Below, piece after piece: positions 1-11,800 of a stretch of 64,000 bases of DNA. The translations under genes and the position numbers were made by a program. The DNA is from Cyanoderma ruficeps. Lineage: Eukaryota; Chordata; Aves; Passeriformes; Timaliidae. Under the pieces are notes generated by a model. It was not told where the DNA came from, ran no database searches, and saw only the letters and a list, made by a program, of their open reading frames with translations. Position 1 is the first letter of the stretch. Every line of letters begins with the position of its first letter. Location: contig VZDJ01000034.1 of the NCBI GenBank assembly GCA_008694505.1, forward strand, positions 4,558,514 to 4,622,513, given 5' to 3'.

Positions 1-300
1 GATTTTTTGCTAATTAATTATGTGAAAGGTGCCGAGTTGCTGCCTTTGTGGCAGGTATTTCAGATTATTCTGTGCAAAAGTGAATGGAACAATTTAGTTC
101 ATCTGCTGAAACACAGGCTCTGTCCAGGATTCCTTTAGAAACTCTATGAAAAAATGAACCCCAAAGATACCTTTCTCATCTGCTTTATAACTGATTTTTT
201 CTGGTAAATTTTAACTGTAAAATTGCTGAAGTTTTTAAAAGAGCAAAACCTTCCCCCAGATGCTGGAGGAGTAAATGTCATCCCTGTGGGTTTTTTTCAG

Positions 301-391
301 GGATGTCGCAGCGTGGAGGAATTCCAGTGTTTGAACAGGATTGAAGAAGGGACCTATGGTGTGGTGTACAGGGCAAAGGACAAAAAGACTG
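301..391 (+). CDS. CDK11B: CDK11 exon: start of kinase domain, glycine-rich loop
   Basis: Opens after a TTTTTTTCAG acceptor and reads [17 protein letters not shown] then [13 protein letters not shown]. It ends with one base of the next Asp codon before a GTGGGT donor. It begins in phase 0, so the unseen upstream exon should end on a full codon. Confidence 0.95.
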
Positions 392-3300
392 GTGGGTATC
401 AGTGCCCCCTCCACTTTCTTCAGGATATTTAGGGCTGCACTCTTGTGCAAATTATCATTCTGCATTTTTCACCCACGAACAAAATCTATCTGAAATATTT
501 CCTTACCAGCAAGCTGCTCGTTTTCAAGGCAAAAGAACCCAGTTAATGAAATATCTAATCAGTGAGGGAACACTGGGGGACCGTGTAGTGTGGATTTATT
601 AACTGTGTGAGGGGAAATGTGTTTCCTTTGCAGATGAAATCGTGGCTCTGAAACGACTGAAAATGGAAAAGGAGAAGGAAGGTTTTCCCATTACTTCCCT
701 GAGAGAAATAAATACAATTCTGAAAGCACAGCACCTCAATATTGTCACTGTCAGGGTAAGGCTGCAATCTTTTACTTCTGAAGTGCTTTTGTTCTTGGAA
801 TACTCCTCCTGGCTTTTAAATATAAAAATATCAGCAAACCTGGCAGATCTTGCTTCTGTGAACAGTTGTGTGCTGCTCCTAAAGCTGTGTGGAGATCACT
901 GTCACACAATCTGACCTTTTACAAAAAACGAGCTGTTTTTTAATTAAAAAAACACATTTTCTGAAGGTTTTCCCAATGGCAGCCTCCATCCTCTTGCCAG
1001 TACATTCCTAAAATAGATTTTGGGTGCTTTTTTAAACACCAAGTGCAGGTTTTGCTGATCAGGTTCTGTGTTGCAGGAGATCGTGGTGGGCAGTAACATG
1101 GATAAAATCTACATTGTGATGAACTACGTAGAGCACGACCTCAAGAGCCTGATGGAAACAATGAAACAGCCTTTCCTGCCAGGTACTGTTTTGTTTCCCT
1201 GCCCTGAAATCCTCTGAGCTGGAGAAGTGGCCAACACAAATGGCCCTGCTGGCAGCAGAGAGCTGGATTTGGGCAGTGCCATGTGTTGCTGTGGAATGTC
1301 CTGTGTTCCTTGGATCTGACACTTCCTGGCTTTTTTCTGTTTGTTCTGTAAAAACCTGACACAAAACGAAGGGTGTTGGCTGCTCCTCCTGGTGATGAAT
1401 CCAGTTTGTGTGTTTGGGGTGGAGCTGTTCAAAGGTGAAAGAAACTGGGAGAGTTTCACCTGTACTGAGCTGGAAAAGAACGCTGGGCTTTGATTTTGGC
1501 CACTTCCTATGAGAGACAATAATTTCTGAGCATAATTTGGATGAATTCCAGCTGCCCCAATGAATTTTGCTCTTCTGTGACACGTTTTTATGGTGCAGGC
1601 TATACTTGGCTTTTAAATTGCCACTCCTTCCTGCCCCCTTCCCTGTTCTCCAAACAAACAAAACACAAATTAAAGGTGGATTTATTTCCTTCAATGCATT
1701 TGGGGTTGGTTTTTTTTTTTTTTTATCATTGCAGGGGAAGTGAAGACTTTGATGATTCAGTTACTGCGAGGGGTCAAACACCTCCACGACAACTGGATCC
1801 TTCACCGAGACTTGAAAACTTCCAACCTGCTCCTCAGCCATTCAGGCATTTTAAAAGTAAGAATTAGGAGAAAACTGAGGAAATCAGGACAAATTCTGTG
1901 CTGCAGAATTACACAGAATTAAAAGCTGTGCCCAAAGGTCTATGCAATGGCCATCGTGGCAGTGCTGGTGAATGAACAGTGCTGGAAATGTTGCTGATTT
2001 TGCTTTCAGGTTGGAGATTTTGGATTAGCCAGGGAATATGGGTCTCCCCTGAAGCCCTACACCCCTGTGGTTGTGACCCTGTGGTACAGAGCTCCAGAGC
2101 TGTTGCTTGGAGCAAAGGTGAGTTCCTCCTTGTTCCTCTGTTGGAGCAGTGACTGCTGCCTGTGTTTTATAAATCATGCTCAAAGTGTGAGCATGCTTGG
2201 GGCTTTACATTGGTTCATAGGGGAAAATCCTGAATATTCAGTATTATTCCTCCTAATGACATCTAAACCCTGTGACATCTGAGAGCAGAACAAGGTGCTG
2301 GCACTGTTCTGGAATGTTCCCTGCTGATAACTGAAATCTGGGTGAAATCAGGGTTCTGTAGTGGCAAGAGCTCTCCCAGAAAAAAATACTGTTTTGTCAA
2401 CTGTGCTGCTTTGTTTGTGAGTGGAAAAGAGAAGCATCAGTGTGGAGACTTTCACCTTTCATCCTGAAAGATTTGTGTGCATTGGTATTGCTCATAATTC
2501 ACAGTAATTAAAACTTGGAAATAAATCCAGCTGAGATCTGGCCCTTGGGCGTGGGACTGGTTGTGTGTGCTCTGCTCAAAAAAAAAAAACAACAAACCCA
2601 AATAAACCCTCCAGACAACTCAGTGAAAATATCTTCCTGATTTTTCTGAGGTGTAATTTTATTTCCCTTCTCTCCAGGAATATTCCACAGCCATAGACAT
2701 GTGGTCAGTGGGGTGTATTTTTGGGGAGCTGCTGACGCAGAAGCCGCTCTTCCCAGGGAAGTCAGAAATCGACCAGATTAACAAAGTCTTTAAGGTAATT
2801 TTTTTAAAATGTTTTGGGATTTGGACTGATTTTAGAGACAGGAACGTTGGTGTAGTGCTTGTTGCTGTTTAACAGAGATTCAGCCTTAGTAAAAAGTTAT
2901 TTAATCTGCTTTACAACACTTGGAGTAGGCTGAGAGCGCGATTTGTTGTGTCTGTTTTCTCTGGATACTTCCCAGCTCCTAATGAATAAATAAAGGATTG
3001 CACTCTGAGTTTATTAACGAGATCTTTTAATTTGCAGGATCTGGGTACTCCCAGTGAAAAGATCTGGCCTGGTTACAACGAGCTGCCAGCAGTGAAGAAA
3101 ATGACCTTCACAGAATATCCCTACAACAACCTGCGCAAGAGATTCGGGGCTCTGCTCTCCGACCAGGGCTTTGACCTGATGAACAAGTGGGTGCCAAATT
3201 CCAGGGGATCCCTGGGAATGTGTGGGCAGGAGTACAATTTCCTGTGTTGTGAAAGGTTTATAAAATCAAGCCCAGGCTGTGCAGTTACACTGTGTTACAG

Positions 3301-6262
3301 GAGTACCTGGTGTGGTTAATAGAATGTCTAAAAATCTCTCTAGAAATAGCAAAAAATGTAAAATATTCTAATGGAATTATCCTGGGTCCCTTTGGAGCTT
3401 TATCTGTCTATCCAAGGGTCTGAGGTATCCAGTGATTTTACACTCTGGGAGCAGATCCCTACAGAAGCTGCTTGGATGTGTAGTTCCAGCTGCTGTCCCA
3501 TAAATTACAGGTTCCTGGAGGAGCCTGCCTTAAAAATCAGCTCTGTTAGAGGATGTGGCAGCAATCATTAACAGAATTACACCCAATTAATAGAATTACA
3601 CCTGATACCCAGTCACAGAAGATACAAAAATTAATAGAATTATACCAAATAATAGAATTATACCCAATACTCAGTCATAGAATTACACCTGATACCCAGT
3701 AATAAAGTTATACCAAATTAATAGTTATACCCATTACCTAGTCATGGAATTATACCCAATACCAAGAATAGAATTAATCCCAATTAATAGAATTATACCC
3801 AGTACCTAGTCATAAAATTATACTTAATACCCACTAATAAAATTATCTAATACCAGGAATCGAATTAAAGCAAATTAATAGAATTATACCCAATACTAGT
3901 AATAGAATTAAAGCAAATTAATAGAATTTTAATTACCCAGTCATAGAATTATACCTAATATCCAGGTAATAGAATTTTACTTAATACACAGTCATAGAAT
4001 TATACCCTAGTAACAGAATTATACCCAATATCCAGTAATAAAATGATAGCAAAGTAGTAGAATTATACCCTGTTAATAGAATCATACCCAATATCCAGTA
4101 ATAGAATTATACCAAATATCCAGTAGTAGAATTACACCAAATTAATAGAATTATACCCAATATCCAGTAGTAGAATTATACCAAATCAATAGAATTAAAC
4201 CCAATATCCAGTAATGATTCCAAATTAGTAGGGTTGTACCCAATACCATTAATAGAAGTAAAGCCAGTGAGCAGAATTATACCCAGTACCGACTCATAGA
4301 GTTACACCCAACTGAGAGAATTACACCAAATTAATACAATTCCACCCAACACCAGTAACAGAATCACCCCCAACACCCACTACCACTGTGCTAAACATCA
4401 CCAAACCCTCAACCACATTCCCGAGCAATTCCCGGTGTGGGGAGGGGACTGACATTCCAACATTCCCCGTTTCCCCTCCTCCCCGGCAGCTTCCTGACCT
4501 ATTACCCGGCGCGGCGGATCACGGCGGAGGACGGGCTGAAGCACGAGTACTTCCGGGAGACGCCCCTGCCCATCGACCCCTCCATGTTCCCCNNNNNNNN
4601 NNNNNNNNNNNNNNNNNNNNNNNNNNNNNNNNNNNNNNNNNNNNNNNNNNNNNNNNNNNNNNNNNNNNNNNNNNNNNNNNNNNNNNNNNNNNNNNNNNNN
4701 NNNNNNNNNNNNNNNNNNNNNNNNNNNNNNNNNNNNNNNNNNNNNNNNNNNNNNNNNNNNNNNNNNNNNNNNNNNNNNNNNNNNNNNNNNNNNNNNNNNN
4801 NNNNNNNNNNNNNNNNNNNNNNNNNNNNNNNNNNNNNNNNNNNNNNNCAGGCCCTTAGCTGGGCTTTGATGGGGGTTCTGGGATTGGTTCCCCTGGATTG
4901 GCAGGGAGAGTCCAGCTCTGCTCCCCAAAGTCAGTGTTGGTGAGTGTGGGGCTGCTCCAGGGCCTGTCCTGGGCTTTGATTGGGATCCTGAGATTTACCT
5001 GCACTGGCAGGGAGAGTTCAGCTTTCCTTCCCAAAGTCAGTGAGTGGTACTCTTCCAGAGCCTGCCCTGGGGCTGGGCTTTGATTGGAATCCTGAGATTT
5101 ACCTGGATTGGCAGGGAGAGTCCAGCTCTGCTCCCCAAAATCAGTGTTGGTGAGTGTGGGTCTGCTCCAGGGCCTGTCCTGGGCTTTGCTTGGGGTCCTG
5201 AGATTCATTCCCCAGAACTGCCAAGGGAGAGTCCAGCTCTCCTTCCCAAACTCAGTGCTGGTGAGTTTGGGCACGGCTCCAGAGCTCACCATGGGCTCTG
5301 TGCTGTTGGAATTTGCGTGGGATCCTGAGATTTACCTGCACTGGCAGGAAAATTCCATCTCTCCTTCCCAAAGCCCAGGGAAAGTCCAGCTTCCCTTCCC
5401 AACTCCAGTGGCAGTTACTGCTCTGCTCCCAGAATCACCATTTCATGGCATGATCAGAAAGAAATGTCTGGTTTATCCCGGTGCAGAGCAGTTTCTCTTT
5501 TGGAAATGTTCATTGTTTTACACCTTCAACTAAGCTGTTAAATTTGGGGTTGAAATAAATCCACAGCCTGATCTTGGGGATAGAAACAGATGGTTTTTTC
5601 CATTCTTGGAGAATTCCCAAAAGGCCAGGCTGGTGTTCCCATGGATAGATATCTGTTCTGTCTATCCATGGGAATTGTGCTGGCCCCATAAGCATGGTAT
5701 GTGAGGTTCCTAATTCTAGAAAATTCTCATTACCAGTTCCATGTGTCAGCTGAAATGGCACTGTACTATATTGTGTCCAATTTGCAGTTTAAATAATACA
5801 AAAAGTTTATTTAGCCTTGATTTTTCAGGGTATAAACACTGCCATGGAGGATGTGCCCTGTGTGTAGGACTGGATCCTCAATAAGTGAATTTTACACTTA
5901 TTTATACCCATTTTTTTTAAAAATCTTTCTCATGCCACAGTGGGTACAGAAACTAGGAACACTCAAACTGCTTTTAGCAATGGCAAATTTCAAAATAGCA
6001 ATATTTAAAGATTATGAATAACCCAGCATCAACCTTAACTGTGATGCCACTAAATCAAAGATTTGTTTCTCATCTTGAGGTACTTTGATTCTTTTTGTTG
6101 TTGGGATTTTTGGAGAGGTAAATGCAGCTGCACAGCCCCTGCTCAATGCCCTGTGCTTGGTTTTCACAGGGTGATGATGATCTGAAGGACACAGGTTTCC
6201 ATCTGACCACCACAAATCAAGGAGCATCTGCTGCAGGACCTGGCTTCAGCCTCAAATTTTGA
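301..6262 (+). CDS. CDK11B: CDK11 (PITSLRE) protein kinase, C-terminal nine coding exons, 5' part outside window
   Basis: Cyclin-dependent kinase 11, a nuclear Ser/Thr kinase that partners cyclin L and acts in transcription and pre-mRNA splicing; this is known of the family. Coding exons read from the sequence are 301-391, 634-755, 1077-1182, 1735-1856, 2010-2117, 2678-2794, 3038-3186, 4490-4592 (cut by the gap) and 6170-6262. All phases join. Visible motifs in order: glycine loop [15 protein letters not shown] with the catalytic lysine, the name-giving PITSLRE helix, HRDLKTSN catalytic loop, [23 protein letters not shown], and [13 protein letters not shown]. The C-terminus ends GPGFSLKF and a TGA stop. 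The N-terminal RE/poly-E region lies upstream of the window. About 29 residues between MFP and GDDD are hidden in the N-run. Mammals carry two copies (CDK11A and CDK11B); the symbol is the nearest orthologue name, and I cannot tell copy number here. Confidence 0.97.
634..755 (+). CDS. CDK11B: CDK11 exon: catalytic lysine and PITSLRE helix
   Basis: Codes for [18 protein letters not shown] followed by [16 protein letters not shown] and LNIVTVR, with a GTAAGG donor. The lysine of VALKRL is the ATP-binding lysine. The residue after AQH is Leu, where the mammalian protein as I recall it has Pro. Confidence 0.97.
1077..1182 (+). CDS. CDK11B: CDK11 exon: hinge region
   Basis: Reads [20 protein letters not shown] then [15 protein letters not shown] plus one base of Gly. 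MNYVEHDL is the hinge joining the two lobes. Acceptor TTGCAG, donor GTACTG. Confidence 0.96.
1735..1856 (+). CDS. CDK11B: CDK11 exon: HRD catalytic loop
   Basis: Reads [20 protein letters not shown] then [28 protein letters not shown] carries the catalytic Asp and the metal-binding Asn. The acceptor has an 18-base T run, and the donor is GTAAGA. Confidence 0.97.
2010..2117 (+). CDS. CDK11B: CDK11 exon: DFG motif and activation loop
   Basis: Thirty-six whole codons reading [20 protein letters not shown] then [16 protein letters not shown]. The DFG, the T-loop Thr before LWYRAPE, and the APE motif are intact, so the kinase looks active. Confidence 0.97.
2678..2794 (+). CDS. CDK11B: CDK11 exon: DMWSVGC helix of C-lobe
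   Basis: Thirty-nine whole codons reading [20 protein letters not shown] then [19 protein letters not shown]. This is the conserved F-helix and the start of the CMGC insert. Donor GTAATT. Confidence 0.97.
3038..3186 (+). CDS. CDK11B: CDK11 exon: CMGC insert and C-lobe
   Basis: Reads [20 protein letters not shown], then [20 protein letters not shown] and SDQGFDLMN, with two bases (AA) left over before a GTGGGT donor. Joined to the C at 4490, the split codon is AAC (Asn), where mammals have Lys as I recall it. Confidence 0.96.
3555..4345 (+). repeat. Degenerate AT-rich minisatellite in CDK11 intron
   Basis: Dozens of imperfect copies of a unit built on AATAGAATTATACC and CAATATCCAGT, roughly 25-35 bases long with variable spacing. 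It fills most of the intron between exons 3038-3186 and 4490-4592. Confidence 0.9.
4490..4592 (+). CDS. CDK11B: CDK11 exon: end of kinase domain, truncated by assembly gap
   Basis: Reads [20 protein letters not shown] then [14 protein letters not shown] and enters the N-run at 4593. It is GC-rich (GCGCGGCGG, GAGACGCCC), unlike the AT-rich intron before it. The rest of the exon and its donor are not visible. Confidence 0.95.
4593..4847. other. Assembly gap (255 N) inside a CDK11 exon
   Basis: A run of N begins within the MFP codons of the CDK11 exon and ends at the edge of a tandem repeat. The true length is unknown. Confidence 0.99.
4848..5370 (+). repeat. Tandem repeat, about 105-120 base unit, five copies, in last CDK11 intron
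   Basis: The block GGCAGGGAGAGTCCAGCTCT plus TCCCCAAAGTCAGTGTTGG and CCTGTCCTGGGCTTTGATTG recurs near 4900, 5006, 5110, 5220 and 5343. Copies are imperfect. The array starts at the gap edge, so more copies may lie inside it. Confidence 0.9.
6170..6262 (+). CDS. CDK11B: CDK11 terminal coding exon
   Basis: After a TTTTCACAG acceptor, 30 codons run [17 protein letters not shown] then [13 protein letters not shown] and TGA. This is the conserved CDK11 C-terminal tail. It begins in phase 0. Confidence 0.97.
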   Translation, partial: GDDDLKDTGFHLTTTNQGASAAGPGFSLKF

Positions 6263-6675
6263 ACTCAACATGAAAAAAAAAAGGAGGGGAAAAAACCCCA
6301 CAAAGGAAAAAAACAAAAAATCACCATTCATGTGAGTGGATTTGAGTGCCCCAGTTCTGTTCTCCGTGTTGGGGGCACCAGATGTTTTTTCCCTGTGAAA
6401 AAAAACTCGAAGATTATCAGAGATTCCAAGGCTCTTGTTTTATAAATCAATGTGGAGTTTAACTGCTGCATTCCATTAGAGGACTGGAGTTACCTGAAAA
6501 CCCCAGGATCATCACAAACTGTGACAAAGGACAACTTGAAATAACAGTCCTGGAACAGTTTCTGGTTTATTTTTAGGGATTTTTTTTCTTTTTGAGTTTG
6601 TTTTGTTTTGTTTTTTGGGGTTTTTTTTTCCTTGTAAATTTGTAGAATTAAAATACATTTTCAATTGTTTAATAG
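6263..6675 (+). other. CDK11B: CDK11 3' UTR (approximate end)
   Basis: Sequence after the TGA up to just beyond the ATTAAA signal at 6647. It is rich in A and T runs. The end is inferred from the signal only. Confidence 0.55.
6647..6652 (+). terminator. Candidate polyadenylation signal of CDK11
   Basis: ATTAAA lies 385 bases after the CDK11 stop, followed by a T-rich stretch. I saw no AATAAA nearby. Assigned by position. Confidence 0.45.
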
Positions 6676-8410
6676 CGTGAAGGATTTCATTGCTTCACAT
6701 GCTGCAAAGTGGGATGTTGGTGACAGTAAAGAGAGTTTATTTTTTATTTTAAGTAAGTAAACTGTTTGTGTCTGAATGTATTTGGAGCAAAAAGAAAAAT
6801 GACAGTTCTGAGGTTTGTGTCCTGTTACCTTGGAGAGAGCTGGGCTGGGTTTGATAACCCCTGACCAGATTTTTTTTGTTCTGTAAATGTATTTACAGTG
6901 GTGCAAAACAAATTACTCTATTGTTTTATAAATCAAAAAGATTTAATATGGAGACTTGAAACTTTATTTTCTGTGAAAGTTTGTTGGTTTTTGGTTTGGT
7001 TTTTTTTTTAATATGCCCTTTTTCCATCCAGAGAAGAATTCAGCTTTAGTGGTTGTGCAAGGCCACATTCCAGTCCTTTCTGGGGAAAGAGGAGAGGAGG
7101 AATCACGTTGGAATCTCATCCTCTGGAGCCCCTGATTTGTGAAGCTGTCACTTTGTGCTGGGAACAGGGAGATCAGGAAAACACCACATTTTCCTGCAGC
7201 CACAGCTGGGCACCAGGCCAGCGAGGGATTAACTCAAATCCTAAACATTTTATCAGTTTCAGTCCATTTTGGAGAGTTTTTCCTGGGTAAAGGCCGTGGG
7301 GCTGGAATGTGGCTGTGCTGCAGTTGTGGTGAGCTGGGAGAGCAGGCTGGTTGTTTTCCTGGGGAGGAAAACAAAACTCCCTGTTCCCCTCAGCCCTGAA
7401 GGAGAAACAGCTGAAACATCCCTGATTCCAGAAGCTTCCCCAGGAACCCAGTGAAAAGCAGGAGTGCAGGGAAGCTCTGAGGGATGAAACCATGACCCCA
7501 CTGCATAGTTTGGTTATGACAGGGGATTGTTCCCTGCCCCCAGCTTTGCCAGCCACTCCTGAGCTCTTTTCCAACTGGATGTGGCACTTTGACCTTATCC
7601 TGGGTGCCTGAGGGAGGAAATCCCTCATCTCCCACAGCTCTCAAGGCTCAGACCCCTCGAGGACCAAACTGAGCAGCTCAGAGCCCTCAGAGAAAAAACT
7701 GAGCAGCTCAGACCCCTCAAGAACCAAAGTCTGAGCAGCTCAGGCCCCTCAAAGACAAAACTCAGCAATTTGGTCCTTTGAGGATGAAATTGAGCAGCTC
7801 AGACCCCCTTAATTACCAAACTGGGCAGTTCAGACCCCTCAAAGACCAAGCTCTGAGCAGCTCGGACTTCTCAAGGATCAAACTGAGCAGCCCAGAGCCC
7901 TCAAGGACAAGCCCTGAGCAGCCCAGAGCCCTCAAGGACAAGCCCTGAGCAGCCCAGAGCCCTCAAGGACAAGCCCTGAGCAGCCCAGAGCTCTCAAGGA
8001 CAAGCCCTGAGCAACCCAGAGCCCTCAAGGACAAGCTCTGAGCAATAAATGCCTCTTGGGATGAGAGGAAAACCCTCAAGCCACAGGAAGCTGCTTGAGG
8101 GGAAGAGTTCTTCTGTGGATCCTTGAACTGAACATGTTGGAATGTACAAATGAGGAGCAACACAGGGTTGGTGTGGTCCTCATCCTCCTGCAAGTGAAAG
8201 AAAAGTACTATTTAGGCTTAGCCTTGTAATTTCTTCTATTGCAGAGCACCAGGGTGTAAAAAAGGGCAGGAAAACACTCAGAGTGTGTCAAATTTGTCCT
8301 TTTCCTGCCGTCCCACTGACCCAGGGGCTGGGGCAGAGGCTGCTCCTGGTTTGCAGCAGTTCACAGTGCCCCACACGGCTCCATCTGACACTTTTCTTAC
8401 AAAAAAAAAA
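6676..8410. other. Spacer between convergent CDK11 and MMP23 3' ends
   Basis: No exon recognised. Short open frames exist on both strands, without domains or splice sites that connect to either gene. The distal part holds the minisatellite at 7640-8045. Confidence 0.7.
7640..8045 (+). repeat. Minisatellite, about 30 base unit, downstream of CDK11
   Basis: Repeats of CTCAGACCCCTCAAGGACC and AAACTGAGCAG. The second half becomes regular: a 31-base unit, CCCAGAGCCCTCAAGGACAA then GCCCTGAGCAG, copied nearly perfectly at 7890-8010. About 13 units in all. Confidence 0.9.
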
Positions 8411-8415
8411 TGGTT

Positions 8416-8421
8416 TTTAAT
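8416..8421 (-). terminator. Candidate polyadenylation signal of MMP23
   Basis: ATTAAA on the minus strand, 212 bases after the MMP23 stop. Assigned by position only. Confidence 0.35.
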
Positions 8422-8632
8422 TCTCTGTACAGCAAACAGTTGATAAATTGTTTATCATTAAATCTGGAAGAGTTTGACATTCCAGTCACCAGTCCCAGAG
8501 TCTCTCTTGCCCCAAGGTACCGAAGCAGCTGCTGGAGAATTCAGTTGCACTACTGGAGATTAAATCTAAAATGCCAAAGAAACAACTGGAACCAGAAGGA
8601 GCAGGAACTGAAGGGCTCCTCCCAGGGCTGTG

Positions 8633-8807
8633 TCAGTGCTTCAGTCTGATCCTCCAGGAATAAGTAGTCAGGATTCTTTCTTTTTTCTTCACTATGCAAG
8701 TGTAAGTTCCTTCGTTAATTGCATTTGCAATGATGCTCATGTGATCTTCATTTAGGGATAAATAACCTGGATATGAATATTCCAGAAGTTCCTTATCTTT
8801 ATACCAG
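8633..8807 (-). CDS. MMP23B: MMP23 exon 8: second half of Ig domain and stop
   Basis: Reads WYKDKELLEYSYPGYLSLNE then DHMSIIANAINEGTYTCIVK and KKERILTTYSWRIRLKH, then TGA. It holds the second Ig cysteine in GTYTC and the conserved YSWR end. Confidence 0.96.
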
Positions 8808-11800
8808 CTGTCAGAAGAAAAAAAGAGTGGAAATTAAACTGAATATTAGTTATTTCTACTAATAAATGTTACTGGATGAGTGCAGAGCAGAGACTTTACC
8901 AAAGCACAGTTGAGTTTTACTCTTTATTTCAGGTGGATAATCAGGATTCACAAAGTATAATCATGAGCAATTTTGGAGTTTGAATCTCTGAAAGTTGATG
9001 GGAATTCGGGTCCTCAAGTCTTAACTAACTCATGGATTTGAGCCAGCCTGAATTTTAGGTACATCCAGAACCTGTTCATACTTCAGTAACAACCAACTAA
9101 TTAAAACCTGAAAGGGTAAATTTAAATTTTAGGGGTTTTTTGCAGAACATAACCTGGGAATTCAGCTTGATAGTAGGAATTAGCTTTGTGCTATATATAA
9201 ACATTGGAATTTATCCTTTTTGAGCTCCAGATTATGAACTCCATTCTTCTTTACCCTGTTTCTGTCATTCTTCCTCATGGATTTTTGGTATGTAAAGTTT
9301 CCTGGGATAAGGACAGAGCACTTACTAGACTTTGCCTTTTTTGTGGATGATCTTCTGCCCACAGCGGAAGGTGACGTTCCTGCCCTCAGAAACTGTCTTG
9401 GTTTTGGTCCTTGGTGGGGGCAGAGTGGGGGGCACTGTTGGAAATGGGAATTCTGGCCAGGGAGAGAAGGAAATGGCAGCAGTTAAGGAGCTTTAGCCGC
9501 CCCAAAACACTTTCACAAAATCGTCAGTTAAGGAGCCTTAAAGATATTAAATTAGTATTAAAAATATTAATTTAAAAGTGTCTCCCTGGGCAATTCTTGG
9601 ATAGACAAATAATAGGATTGATGTGCAAAGATAAAGATTCATTATTTATTATTTATTATTTATTGTTTGGTGTGTAAACTGAGCTGGATAAAAATCAACG
9701 TGTCCCTTTCCCAGCTCTGGTAGAGGACATGAACAGTGCAGTGTGTGAAAAGCCCATGGAATATCTGGGTTTGTAATTACTTGATGGCATCTTTCATTAA
9801 TGTGGCCCCAAAAAACAAACCCTCTGTGCTGAAGAAAGAGGCAGTGGCTATGCAGGATCTCCTAAGGACAGCGGCATTTATCTGAATTCAGTTCCACAGC
9901 TGCAGCAGCCTGAGCTGGTCCTGGATTAGTTCCTTGTCTGGATCCATGAACTGAGGCTGGATAAGGTGATTATTAACATCCTTTTTACCCTGTTCTGGGG
10001 AGCAGCTCCAGTCCATCTCTGCTGGAGATGTTTTTGTCTTGTTCCTGTCCCCTCCCTGCCTCAGGACCTGCTCTGCAGCCCCTCTCTCTGCCTTGCTATT
10101 CCCTGGCTCAGCTAAACCAGAGAGGAACGGGACAATTTCATGTTCCACTCCATAAATGTTTCATTATTCCTCATTCCAGTCCTGGATCTGCACTCAGATA
10201 CACAAGACACCATCTCCGTTGTGCTGCTTGGAGCTGCATCACTTGTGTCCACCGATCCCTGGTGTGAAATTAAGATGATCCAGCCTCACCTTTACCTCCT
10301 CCCTGTGTGCAGCCCCCAGCCCAAACCCCAGAAACCCCCCTGGGTACCGTAGCAGAAGTCACAGGTGGAGGGGCAGTGCTTCTTCATCAGCTTCCTGCGC
10401 TTCTCACAGAAACCTTTCTTTGCCCACGATGGGCACATAAATAACCTGTCCTTACAGCCTGAAACAGGAGGAGATGAGGGGTTAGAGGAGCCTGAACAAC
10501 CAAATTTAGGTGAAATGGCAGAAGGGACAATGTGGAGCTGGGGTGGGGAATGAGCTAAAGCAGGAGCACAAGAGCTGGAGGTGGGATGTGGCACCACTAT
10601 TGCTCCACAGCATCCGGCTATGGATTTCACATTCAGGCAAAGCCCTGAGGGATTCCTCACCGTAGAGCCTGTGGATTCCCCACACTTCGTCCTGGGAAAT
10701 GCTCTTTTTGCCTGTCAGGGTGGCGTTGATGTGCATGAGGGCGTTGGGGTTCAGCGAGTGCATCAGGCCCAGGGCGTGGCCGATCTCGTGGGCTGCCACA
10801 TGGACCAGGTCTGTCAGCCAAACCCCTGGGGGAGAGGAAAACCAGCTGGGATTGTGGTGTGCAACTGGTGTTACAGCCCTGCTTCGGCACACAAATCCTC
10901 CTGGTGTAAAACCAGGAAAGATTTCTGGACCAAAAGGGGCAATGCTGCCCCAGGTTCATCTTCTCTGTAGCTGCTTGGGCCCAAATTGAGCCCATTGTTT
11001 CCATCTGCTTTAATTGCCAGCAGCAGGACCCAGAGCAGTGCCAGGCTCCAGGGGAGCTGCAGTGTTTGACCCAGTGCAACACTGACCCTCCTCAGCTTCC
11101 TGCTCGCTTTGCTCCCGCAGCCCTGAGCTGAAGAAAATTGGGAACATTCCAGTCTGAAAGAGGCTCTTAGTCGACCTCCACACACTGGAGTCAAACTCAG
11201 GCCTCTTGGCAGCATCCAGCACGTGGATTTTAACTGAAGGATGTGGCCTGAACCATCCAATCATTTCACTAATTCCAATAATTCCAGCAAGAAATGGCCC
11301 TGCCACCACACAGTTTGGGCTCAGGGCAGAGAAACAACGACTTCCAACCCCACAATAAAACGCCGACTGTTTCCGTTGTCACTTTCCCAGATCAGGCAAA
11401 TCCCAGACTAAAATCAAAATCCCAGGCATTCCCTGTTTTACCTTTCTTCCAGCTGAACCTGGTGTTCCCCAGGATCCAATACTCATGGTCATCAAAGTGG
11501 ATTTCTCCGTGGGGTGGGAAGAAGGCGTGGGCCAGTTCCCCTGTGGTGCCATCGAAGCAGTGGTGGGTCAGGGACTCCAGGCAGTCCGTGTGGTTGATGG
11601 AGTAGAAACCTGTGGGAAAAGCAGCAGGTTGAGGGTTATCCAGCAGGATCAGCCTGCCCAGGAAACCTGGAAAGGTCTCTGATGGGATCCCAGGTGTTTT
11701 CCAGCCTCCAGGGCCACAAAAGGGAAGAAAATGAAAAGTGTCAGGACTGGTGGCAGCACTCAGCCACTGCTGACCCTGGATTTAGAGCTGTTTCCAGAGG

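Noticed and set aside
7640..8045. Regular repeats as a CRISPR-like array
   Set aside because: Units abut without unique spacers, and the host is a vertebrate; this is a minisatellite. The same holds for the other arrays.
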